Part shown: one piece after another, positions 10,471-18,899 of the stretch
Layout: each line of letters opens with the position of its first letter
Position numbering within the stretch: position 1 is the first letter of the stretch
NCBI GenBank assembly: GCA_009746045.1
Contig: RPFO01000984.1
Span: 1-55,000 of the forward strand
Length of the DNA: 55,000 nt
Direction of reading: 5' to 3'
Source of the DNA: Mesostigma viride
Lineage: Eukaryota > Streptophyta > Mesostigmatophyceae > Mesostigmatales > Mesostigmataceae
Program-made: the position numbers and the translations under genes
The notes under the pieces: generated by a model
Databases searched by the model: none
Told to the model about the DNA's origin: nothing
Seen by the model: the letters and a program-made list of their open reading frames with translations, nothing else

Positions 10471-10714
10471 CACAAGGCTCACAGGATCTGCAGGATTTTC
10501 AGGTCCCAGGTGACATCACTGACGCAACGACCACATCTGTTGCAGGGGAATCTGTCAGCCCTGGCCAGGTTGCAGAGGTACTTGTTGAACAGGCTGCAAG
10601 GTCAACAGCTGGGGAGTCAACTGTCAAGCCCAAGGCACTAACCAAGCCCAGGGGGACAAGTTTGGCTGGATTGATTGGGGCTCTACAAAGGGCCAAGAAG
10701 CAGCCCAAGGTAGC

Positions 10715-11000
10715 CAAGCTCAGGTGGCATGGCAATCTGGGGCTGGACACTGCCTTAGAGGTAGACACTAATTCTCAGGTCTCCATTATTGGGACCAGGG
10801 CTGCAGCAGGGTACAGCATGTCTGAACCCAGCTATCAGTTTGTGTCTGACTTCAGTGGCGGGGTACACGTGAAGGTACTGGGTGAGGTATTCATTCCTAT
10901 CCTTGGACAGGACACTGCTTTTTGTGTCTTGGAGGGCTATCAAGGACCTGCTCTTCTGGGGCAGAATTTCCTATGCCAGGATGGGGTAGTGATCACGTCC
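10715..11000 (+). CDS. Retropepsin-like domain downstream of integrase
   Basis: Within the long frame 9,792-11,375, the segment ALEVDTNSQVSIIG followed about 65 residues later by GPALLGQNFL has the shape of a retropepsin: a DT[GSN] catalytic loop, a strand, then the [IL]LGxxFL flap-side motif. The loop reads DTN instead of DTG. It would cleave the polyprotein in the particle. The usual Copia protease lies between gag and integrase, and none is seen there. The same frame runs on to 11,375 with no further recognised domain. Confidence 0.7.
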
Positions 11001-11308
11001 TCTCTCCTGACTAAGGAAGGGGCTGGTCAGGTCCCACTGATTAATTTCAGGACCACTCACCTATCACGTGCAGTAACCAGGACGGTTAAGCGTGTGCAAG
11101 TGTGCCAGGGGCAGGAGCCCTTGGTTGATGACCTCATACTGCCAGCTGCTAGTCATCCAAGCAGTTTGGGCATTGGTCCTCACTCACTTGCTGGACACAG
11201 CCCTATCAACTACCAAGGCCTGGTGAAGCTCATGTCCTCTCCCATTATGTGTCCCCAGGTCACACTGGGTCTCATTAAATCTGGGGAGGATGGATCTCCA
11301 AGAAATGC

Positions 11309-12751
11309 GTGGAACCTGTCAATGACCTGCCTCCTGCACGACGTCTACTCAAGCTCAAGTTTGTCATCAAGATGAAGGAGGTGGACGGGGTCAAGGTACC
11401 ACATGTCAGGCCAGTGCTGAATGAGTTCAAGGGTACTGGTGAGTGCACTGCTGAGGAGTTGTATACCCCTGGCATGCTGCATGATACTTGGAGGCTGCTG
11501 CTGTGTGTCTTTCTAGGCCTTCTCAACAAGGGCTTGGACTATGGCTCAGTGGTGATAGACTTCAAGAGGGCATTTCTGGAGGGTGATGCAGATGTGGCAC
11601 AGGAAAAGTGGGAGGGCAAGACGCCTTTCTATGTTAGGGTGCCTGCTGTATGGAAAAGGGACATCCACACGGAGTTCCTTAAAATCCTCAAGGGCCTGGA
11701 GGGCCTGAGGTCAAGTCCAATAATCTGGAGGGAGACTCTCAACCGTTTCCTGAAGGAGCATTGCAACTTGAAGGTCTCTCCTGTAGACCCCTGTCTGTTT
11801 CTGGGGCAATGGGAAGGCCTGCCAGTGTATGCTTCGCTGCACGGGGATGACCTACATCTGATAGCTCCCACGTCGTGGCTTAAGGAGCTGATCACCATCA
11901 TTAAGTCCAAGTTTCCTCTGGGTAGGGAGCAATGGCAGGTGGAGAATGAGCCTCTGCTGTTTGTGGGCATGGAGGCCACACTGGTGAAGAAGGGAGGGGA
12001 GTGGCGTATGCTGCTGGTGGGGGGCAATGACTATCAAGAGACCCTCATTAGCAAGCTTCCTCCAACCATCACACAGGCACTGTGTCCCATGGTGAGGGGC
12101 ATGGTTGCTTGGGTGGCAGGCATTTCCAGGCCAGACCTTATGGTCATAGCCAGGTTGCCTGATGACATGCTGGTGGAGCTAGGGTCTGCCAAGGTGGCTG
12201 ATCAGGTCAGGGCTTCATCTGGCATTCTGTTGTCTGCAGTGGATTTATCACAACCCATTTGCATGGAGCTGTATGTGGATAGCTCAATGGACAGCAGGCA
12301 GGTCTCCAAGGTCAGGGGCAGGGCTGCAGGGCTCTTTGTGCTCAGACAGGAAGGCCTGGGGAGTTTGGTGAGCTGGTTTAGTCGCCTGCACAAACGGGTG
12401 GCTGTCAGCAGTGATGTGGCAGAATGCAGGGCTATTTGTGAAGGCATTCACACAAGCCTTTATCTGAAGGAGTTGCTTCATCAGATGACTTCTAACACTC
12501 CTTGGCCACTTCAGGTTACCACTCTTCTAAAAACAGACTCCATGGGGATGGTGCAGTTTGTGCACAGGCAGATGGCCAGAAGTAGGGACTTGGATTATCT
12601 CCTTCTTAAGGAGTTGTCCTCCTTGGCCAATATTGAGCATATCCCTGGGGTTGACAATCCTGCTGATGCTTTGACCAAGCTAGTGCAGAAGGCAGCAGTG
12701 CAATACAAGGTTCTTCAGTCTCTGATGGACCCATCTCAGCAAGCTGTCTAA
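11309..12751 (+). CDS. Copia reverse transcriptase-RNase H
   Basis: This 480-residue frame contains the RVT_2-type polymerase and RNase H. The polymerase aspartates are in VVIDFKRAFL (about 81-90) and SLHGDDLHL (HGDD, 178-181, in place of YVDD). The RNase H residues are D324 (LYVDSS), E372 (SSDVAE), D410 (LLKTDSMG) and the closing IPGVDNPADALTK (444-456). It copies element RNA to cDNA inside particles. It overlaps the protease frame by 67 bases in a -1 relation, so its true N-terminus lies upstream of the first ATG. The domain itself is uninterrupted. Confidence 0.92.
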   Translation: MEPVNDLPPARRLLKLKFVIKMKEVDGVKVPHVRPVLNEFKGTGECTAEELYTPGMLHDTWRLLLCVFLGLLNKGLDYGSVVIDFKRAFLEGDADVAQEKWEGKTPFYVRVPAVWKRDIHTEFLKILKGLEGLRSSPIIWRETLNRFLKEHCNLKVSPVDPCLFLGQWEGLPVYASLHGDDLHLIAPTSWLKELITIIKSKFPLGREQWQVENEPLLFVGMEATLVKKGGEWRMLLVGGNDYQETLISKLPPTITQALCPMVRGMVAWVAGISRPDLMVIARLPDDMLVELGSAKVADQVRASSGILLSAVDLSQPICMELYVDSSMDSRQVSKVRGRAAGLFVLRQEGLGSLVSWFSRLHKRVAVSSDVAECRAICEGIHTSLYLKELLHQMTSNTPWPLQVTTLLKTDSMGMVQFVHRQMARSRDLDYLLLKELSSLANIEHIPGVDNPADALTKLVQKAAVQYKVLQSLMDPSQQAV

Positions 12752-13681
12752 GCTGGTGCATGGTTATAGGGCATTGGAGAGCAGATTGTGTGGTAGTGTC
12801 AGCATTGTGACTGGCATAATACCTGTATTTTAGTCTGTACTAAGGCTCATGGACCATGGTACACTCACTCTGATTTTAATCAGGATACAGCCAGGTTTTG
12901 GCTGGGGTTCATGCTGTTGACTACACAAGGTTGACAGGTCCCTTACAGACCATGTATTCTATTTTAAAAGAAATGTATATTTGTACATACCTCTCACAAT
13001 GGTCTGGGAACCTTTATTCTGGGGTTTATAGGGCGGGGTTCGATTCCCTGGTATTATGTTTCTACAAGCTGGCCTGTTCAGGTGTTTGCCTGTTCAGACT
13101 TCCCTAGTTCCCCAGGGCAGGATTTAATTGTTGCCTATGTGTTTCATTTTGTCATTTGTTTGCTGTGGCAGTTTACCATCTGGCAAGTAGACGGGCGCCG
13201 TAAGACGGGCGCCAATAGACCCCTGTTGAGAGAATGACAGGCAAACTATTGTAATACGCCTTACTTTGTCAAGTGGTATTTTAATTGTCATGGATTTATT
13301 GTACTTATATTGAATATGTACTGGGTTTTATGGGATTAGTATCTGGGATTAATGTAACTCACCGCCAGAAGGTCATTGTACTGGAGGCTCTACCGAGGTG
13401 ATGGGATTAATTCCTGGAGAAGACCTCATAGAATTAACCTGTATGTATTTAATTTTGTGTGCTTCTAATATCTGGTGGTACTCTGTAATGCCACTTCCAT
13501 AGGTTTTCTCCATTTCTCATGAAATGGTTTTCCCTGTGGCAGATCTGTTTCTTTTCCAGTTCCTTAAAAGAAAGGGCTGGGGGAATGGCAATGGCCATTA
13601 AAGACATCTGTTCAAGCTTCAAGCTGGAGTGAAGGACATTTCAAGCTACTTCAAGGGTCCCTGGCAGGGGATGTGATCCCT
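12752..13681 (+). other. Copia 3' non-coding region
   Basis: About 930 bp without a convincing ORF lie between RNase H and the polypurine tract. A short direct repeat, GACGGGCGCC, occurs twice near 13,190-13,215. Confidence 0.6.
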
Positions 13682-13700
13682 AAAGAAAAGAAGGGATTGG
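13682..13700 (+). promoter_or_regulatory. Polypurine tract
   Basis: AAAGAAAAGAAGGGATTGG lies directly against the 3' LTR, the position where plus-strand cDNA synthesis is primed. Confidence 0.75.
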
Positions 13701-14305
13701 AGTTAACGTAAAGGATTTACGTTAGATGGATAGAGATTGTTACGCTCTTTCCAACGGCACCTTGAACGCCTCATTTGGTTAAGGAACGTAAAAGTTATGA
13801 CGTTTCCTAGGCTGTGCCGACAGTACTGTGGGCGCGTACGGACACAGGATGTACAAGTGTCACTTTGATAGTCCGCAGGACGTTGACAGGACTTGTACAG
13901 GACTTGATGGTCAATTGATAGGTAGGCGCACTGTAGCGCGCCAGGACCTATGAGACAATTGATGCTGACTAGTGTACGGATAGGTCCACAGGACTAGCCG
14001 TATGGACAATTGATAGATCTGCGCGCCAAAGGCGTGCCAGAGTCTGTGTAATCAATTGATTGACAGTTCAGCTGTGACAGTGCAGCTGAATACTTGGACG
14101 CGTCCCTAGTAAGCTATATGAGTGACTTGGTCACACCGGGACGCTAGTTCTTGCGTGCACGTTCTCTTGGCACTGCGACCCTGTCGTCTGTGCTGCGTGC
14201 AGTCTTGGAAGTGACGTGACTTACGTCTGTGTTTCCTGATTATTAATAAAGGCAACTTCCTGCAAGAACCATGGCGGAATTCGTGGCATTCTTACCCTCA
14301 CAACT
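13701..14305 (+). repeat. Copia 3' LTR (605 bp)
   Basis: Apart from the 12-bp indel it matches the left LTR. It ends CACAACT and is followed by the target duplication ATAGT. Confidence 0.93.
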
Positions 14306-14310
14306 ATAGT
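14306..14310. repeat. Copia target-site duplication, right
   Basis: ATAGT, identical to 6,489-6,493. Confidence 0.85.
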
Positions 14311-14478
14311 CAGCTGTTGCGGCGTGGGAGGTGTCATGCATTCTTAGTTTGTGTGCATCCCAATTAGGAACTAACCACGTTTCCATCGCATGCTTTTGTG
14401 TGCTTGATTTTTTGTTACTTGCAAGTGCTAAGGTTGTTATGACGGCGCTAGCTTGCAAGCTAGTCAATTGACTACGAC

Positions 14479-15258
14479 AAGCCCAACGACATCAGCCCCA
14501 ACTACAGAAAGACGCAAAAGACACATGGGGTGCGTACCTGGATTGTCTTGCGCCATAATAGGGGTGTGCGCTGGTAGCCCGGGGCCATCACCCCCCTGGA
14601 GCGCCCCGGCAACTGCGCCAAGAAACTAAACGGCAAGGCGCGTGCAGGAAGACAAGAATGATGATTCGCGGTCGTCATAATGGGTAACGTTTCCAGCATC
14701 GTAGCGTGTTTTAGCGACCCAACGACATCAGCCCCGACTACAGAAAGGCGCAAAAGACACATGGGGTGCGTACCTGGATTGTCTTGCGCCATAATAGGGG
14801 TGTGCGCTGGTAGCCCGGGGCCATCACCCCCTGGAGCGCCCCGGCAACTGCGCCAAGAAACTAAACGGCAAGGCGCGTGCAGGAAGACAAGAATGATGAT
14901 TCGCGGTCGTCATAATGGGTAACGTTTCCAGCATCGTAGCGTGTTTTAGCGACCCAACGACATCAGCCCCGACTACAGAAAGGCGCAAAAGACACATGGG
15001 GTGCGTACCTGGATTGTCTTGCGCCATAATAGCGCTGGTAGCCCGGGGCCATCACCCCCTGGAGCGCCCCGGCAACTGCGCCAAGAAACTAAACGGCAAG
15101 GCGCGTGCAGGAAGACAAGAATGATGATTCGCGGTCGTCATAATGGGTAACGTTTCCAGCATCGTAGCGTGTTTTAGCGACCCAACGACATCAGCCCCGA
15201 CTACAGAAAGGCGCAAAAGACACATGGGGTGCGTACCTGGATTGTCTTGCGCCATAGG
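14479..15258. repeat. Tandem array, ~235-bp unit, 3.3 copies
   Basis: Units start at about 14,482, 14,717, 14,952 and 15,180 (the last partial), each beginning near CCCAACGACATCAGCCCC. Unit 3 has a short deletion (GGGGTGT missing). All units carry the same short mirrored ORFs on both strands, so these are not genes. The host context is unknown. Confidence 0.92.
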
Positions 15259-15448
15259 GGACGTGTGCGCTGGCATGCCGACAACAGCGGTCATAATCAT
15301 GATCATCATAATCATGATCATCATTAGAATTGATGAAATGATTTTGGTCCGGCAAATCATGGGCATCGTATCAGAATATGGGATATAGCGTTTAATCTCA
15401 CAATGGTGCGGGCGCTACAGTACAGTACAGTAATTTCTTTCCGGTGAA
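15259..15448. other. Non-coding, CATAATCATGATCAT motif
   Basis: A short ATCAT/ATGAT-rich imperfect palindrome occurs at 15,292-15,325, and three ACAGT repeats at 15,418-15,432. No gene is seen. GTAATTTCTTT at 15,430-15,440 recurs at 32,466-32,476, beyond the far end of the DIRS element. Confidence 0.4.
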
Positions 15449-15655
15449 TTGGTGAGCTATGCTCATTTTATCTATGACTAACCTGCTGAGCGGAGAATGC
15501 AACGCCGTATAGCACCAAAAGAAAAAATAATTTTAGAAAAAATATTTTTTGTGCTGGCACCCGTACCCCAGCCACCCAGGTAGGGGTTGGCTGGAGAGGT
15601 GGTTGCTATAAAAGGTGGGCTTCCATTCCAGGGAAGCAGGTTGTTTCTTTTGCCT
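15449..15655 (+). repeat. DIRS split repeat A1
   Basis: 207 bp, nearly identical to A2 at 31,976-32,182. It begins TTGGTGAGCTATGCTC and ends TTTCTTTTGCCT. Confidence 0.92.
15607..15613 (+). promoter_or_regulatory. TATA box in repeat A1
   Basis: TATAAAA in GCTATAAAAGG lies about 110 bp before the first ATG (15,724). It is a plausible promoter for the DIRS transcript. The A2 copy has the same box at 32,134-32,140. Confidence 0.55.
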
Positions 15656-15723
15656 GAGAACCTCAAGTGACCACATCACAAAAAACAAAACGCAATATAA
15701 CACATCAAGCATTATAACCCACC

Positions 15724-16791
15724 ATGACCTCAGTGACAGCCCCAGAGCGAAATTTCATAGCAAAGCTCAAGCAAGAAGCCAGGGAGGGATGCACCCCAAA
15801 GGAGGCCGCAACTGCGGTCCAGAAGATCCTAGGGGAGGGGCATTGGCTAGAGCGGATCCAGAAGCTCAATCCGGGGCGTGCCAAGAACGTCATGGACGTG
15901 TTGGAGAAAAGGGGGTTTGTCAGCGACTGGGATGGGGAGGAGGCCCTGGCCGATGTGCTAGCAGCGCAACTGGGGGAGGCTATTGCAGAGCCGGATCCAC
16001 CAGTGTCAGCAGGTGGGGTAGGAGCTGGGGGTGTTCCCCCTTCGGCAGGTGGAAGCGGAGGGGCGGGGCATGGTGGACCGGGCGCTGGCGAGGAGGATGG
16101 CGCCCCTTGGGCGATCGACCAGGATGTGGCGGACCTAGACCGGAACATAGGTCGGTTGCTGGGGACCGAGACGGGCTATGCAACGCCAGCGGGAGGGCTT
16201 CCATCCCGCCCGGGCAACGCCCGCACTGGCGGAGATATTGGCGACCTGATATCGGCCATGTCGAAGCTGCTGGACCAGGCAAAGACTCCAGCAACTGCAA
16301 GCCCAGCCGCAGCGGCGACTGCTGGCAGGCTGGCGCGCACGAAGGGGGTGGCGCTGAGCGGGCATGCAGTGCCGGTCCTGGTGAGCAACATGCTGGAGGC
16401 GGTGCTGCCGGGGATGCTGGACTACGCAGAGAGCGTGGGGGGGAAGTCAATCCGTGCATCGTTAATGCTGACGATGCACGGCAGCTCAGCCAGCGGGGAG
16501 AGGAGGATGCTGCTCCTGCAGATGGCAGGAATTCTGGACACGATGGTGACAGAATTTGGCTACTGGGCCACGCCACGCTCCGAAGTAATTCTGGAGCTGG
16601 CAGCAGCCGAGTACCTGGCAAAGCTGATCACGGCATGCCAGCTGGTGGATGTGGGGTCGACGGGTTGGAAGGGGACTCCGTCGGCAATGCTGCCATTCCA
16701 GGAGGGTGGAGCAATGCTGGCGTCTCCGGCGGTGCGGGCGGCGATGAGCATGGGGAAGCTGCAGCACAAGCTGGAGCAGGGTCCCGACTAG
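15724..16791 (+). CDS. DIRS ORF1, gag-like protein
   Basis: This is the first ORF of the DIRS element, 355 residues, starting at ATG in ACCATGACC. The N-terminal ~90 residues are charged and helical (NFIAKLKQEAREGCTPKEA). Residues ~95-140 are a glycine/proline-rich linker, and the C-terminal ~200 residues are helical. There is no zinc knuckle. By position it should be the structural RNA-binding protein, but direct family similarity cannot be judged by eye. The frame is intact, unlike the RT that follows. Confidence 0.7.
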   Translation: MTSVTAPERNFIAKLKQEAREGCTPKEAATAVQKILGEGHWLERIQKLNPGRAKNVMDVLEKRGFVSDWDGEEALADVLAAQLGEAIAEPDPPVSAGGVGAGGVPPSAGGSGGAGHGGPGAGEEDGAPWAIDQDVADLDRNIGRLLGTETGYATPAGGLPSRPGNARTGGDIGDLISAMSKLLDQAKTPATASPAAAATAGRLARTKGVALSGHAVPVLVSNMLEAVLPGMLDYAESVGGKSIRASLMLTMHGSSASGERRMLLLQMAGILDTMVTEFGYWATPRSEVILELAAAEYLAKLITACQLVDVGSTGWKGTPSAMLPFQEGGAMLASPAVRAAMSMGKLQHKLEQGPD

Positions 16792-17023
16792 AAGGGGCAG
16801 GGCGGCCCGTCCAACAACAACAAGTGAGGGAGCGGTGCCTTCTTCCACTACCTCTTCCAGCACCCCTGCCACCTCGTGACTGGTGGCAGCAGGTACGCTC
16901 AGGCCGTAGGCGCGATAGGATGAGTCGGGCTTTTAATGCTCGCACACTAGCCTGTCAGACGGTTAGGGCGTTAAACTGGATGGGGGGGGGGGGCGAGACC
17001 CGCGTGCTGTAGATTCTGCCCGT
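16792..17023 (+). other. DIRS inter-ORF segment
   Basis: About 230 bp separates ORF1 from the RT region. It contains a 12-G run at 16,983-16,994, a likely site for assembly or replication slippage. Confidence 0.5.
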
Positions 17024-18488
17024 GTGCCCGGGCCTCTGCAGCAGGCGGCCCTAGATGGGATCGATGATGCTTGCAGGTCCTTTGTCCGCCGGAACGGTGG
17101 TTCCGTAGCGGCAATGGCAGGATCTGTAGTGGATGCGGGTGAATATGCTGAAGGAGCCCCTTACGAACCGTTAGTGGCCGCACGCTTGGCCTTGCCTGGT
17201 CCGGGGCCCGGGGGAAGGTGGCCAAGTGGATGTGCTGAACTAATTACTACCCCCTCTTGGGGAGCAATTTTGAATGATGAGAGTAGGATGGTACGGACGC
17301 TGAGCCCAGCAGAGCGGATCTTGCAGAAGTCGATGCGGATCTCGCGGGGGTGTACGTAGCATGGAGGAGTTCGCGCGGGTTTGCACGGTGTGTGTGGAGA
17401 GGGGGATTTTGGGTGGATTTTTTGAGGAGGAGCCGCCTATGGTGAACGGTACTTTTGGGGTCGGAAAGCCCGACGGCCGTATACGGCTGATTGTGGACAA
17501 CCGGCGTGGCAACATGCCACTACCAGATCCTATGCCCGCTTTTTTACCACACCTTGGCGTGATTTGCGATTTGCCCACGCGCGCTGGGGAGGATGTTTTG
17601 GGGGGCGTATCAGATTTGGATTCGTACTACAACAGACTCCGCCTGCCAGTTTGGATGCGGCGGTACTGTGCGTGGATGCCGGTGTGGTCGGATCTGGTGG
17701 GCCTGAGTGGGGCTCGTCGGAAGGTGTGGCCGTGGATGTTGTGCTGGCCAATGGGCAACAAGCTGGCCGTCGCCGTGGCCCAGTGTGTGCATCAGTCTGT
17801 GTTGTACCGCTGTGGCCCCAAGCCGCCGTTGGAGGCTAGTCGTGGGCTGAGCATCAACATGTCCGCGCTGATCCTGGTGGCGGAGGCCAACGAGGCGTGG
17901 GAGACCGTCCGGCTGAGGATGGAGGAGGACCCTGCTGCGCCCTTGGCGCCCTCGCCGTGCTTCGAATCTCGGCAGGATCTGGAAGGTATGCATGCTGTGA
18001 CGATCGATGACCTCCATTTCACCCACTGTGCGTCGGTGGATGGGGTGAATCAGCAGCTAGATCGTGTTCAGGCTGCCTACGCCGCTGTTGGGCTGGTGCA
18101 GAAGTCTGACAAGGTCACTGGTACGGGCGACAGCAGAGCAGACTGGTGTGCAGGCGGTGGGTGTCATTCACCAAAGAGATGGTGACGTGGTGCCTGTTCC
18201 TGAGCGTGTGGTGGCAGTTATCGCTGCTACTCATAGAATCTTAGATCGCGGGTTTACATACTACCGCGAACTTAGTTCTGTGCTTGGGAAGTGGGTGTGG
18301 TGGATGCATCTGCTGTGCCGCCCCATGCTTTCGGTGTGGTCTGAGACGTACCGGCTGCTAGCAGCCATGAATGCCTCCCTGCCTGGGCGCCGCTGGCGCC
18401 TCCCTGCGGGGGCCCGCCAGGAGCTTCAGGCGGCGATCGACCTGGCCCCCTTTTTGAGGGCGGCCAGGGCCCGGCCCCTTTCTGACCG
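17024..18488 (+). pseudogene. DIRS reverse transcriptase, frame-broken and split
   Basis: Three frames carry one RT. 17,024-17,359 is the N-terminal extension. 17,361-18,185 holds GKPDGRIRLIVDNRRGN (finger motif), VSDLDSYYNRLRL (first catalytic aspartate region) and AVTIDDLHF (DD pair in place of YxDD). From about 18,130 the frame of 18,064 continues with QAVGVIHQRDGDVV and a thumb-like helical region, ending PLSDR at the CACTA insertion point. Both frame changes are +1. It copies element RNA and is inactive as it stands because of these breaks and the insertion. Confidence 0.82.
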
Positions 18489-18513
18489 CGCTAGGAACTC
18501 GTTGGTGGTAAAA
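18489..18513 (+). repeat. CACTA left terminal inverted repeat
   Basis: 25 bp starting CGCTAGGAACTCG. It matches the inverted right end except at base 2 (G for A), so the canonical CACTA terminus is mutated here. Confidence 0.9.
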
Positions 18514-18770
18514 AATACCACTTTTACCACTTTTTACCACTTTTTACCACTTTTTACCACTTTTTACCACCCAAAAGGAGTAAAAAGCAGTAAAAAGCCG
18601 TAAAAAGCAGTAAAAAGCAGTAAAAAGCAGTAAAAAGCAGTAAAAAGCAGTAAAAAGCAGTAAAAAGCAGTAAAAAGCAGTAAAAAGCAGTAAAAGTGGT
18701 AAAAAGTGATAAAAAGTGGCTGAAGTGGTAAAAAGAACACCACGACGAGCACAAAAGTGGTAAAAAACAC
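18514..18770. repeat. CACTA left subterminal repeats
   Basis: About five TTTTTACCAC units are followed from 18,576 by about twelve 10-bp GTAAAAAGCA units and then degenerate GTGGTAAAAAG units. Tandem subterminal motifs are the usual binding sites of CACTA-encoded DNA-binding proteins. They also create long artificial FTTFYHF-type ORFs. Confidence 0.88.
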
Positions 18771-18899
18771 AAGGGCTGAACCGACAACAAGTCAGTTTAG
18801 GCCCAAACAATGAATGATGCATCTTTATTCAACATAATACGGCATGATTACACTTGTGAGCAGCATCTAATGAGGCCGCAAAATGCTTGCACAGCAGCA
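18771..18899 (-). other. TNP2 3' untranslated region
   Basis: Short stretch between the subterminal repeats and the TNP2 stop codon. No separate feature is seen. Confidence 0.5.

Larger units (their letters stand above)
6494..14305 (+). mobile_element. Copia (Ty1) LTR retrotransposon, full length
   Basis: The element is 7.8 kb with two LTRs, a 5-bp target duplication (ATAGT), a CCHC-type gag, integrase, a retropepsin-like domain and a Copia-type RT-RNase H. The LTRs differ visibly only by a 12-bp indel, so the insertion is recent. The order is gag, integrase, protease, RT, RNase H, with the protease-like domain after rather than before the integrase. The coding region is broken by three frame changes, all in the same (-1) direction. 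It may belong near the Osser lineage of volvocine Copia elements, but this is inference. Confidence 0.93.

Noticed and set aside
14502-15366. Repeated minus-strand ORFs MAQDNPGTHPMCLL
   Set aside because: The same short frame recurs in each 235-bp unit and is mirrored by a plus-strand frame; nothing indicates coding.
15615-17012. 465-residue plus-strand ORF overlapping DIRS ORF1
   Set aside because: It is a shadow frame of ORF1 in GC-rich sequence, with arginine/glycine-rich low-complexity content and no recognisable domain.
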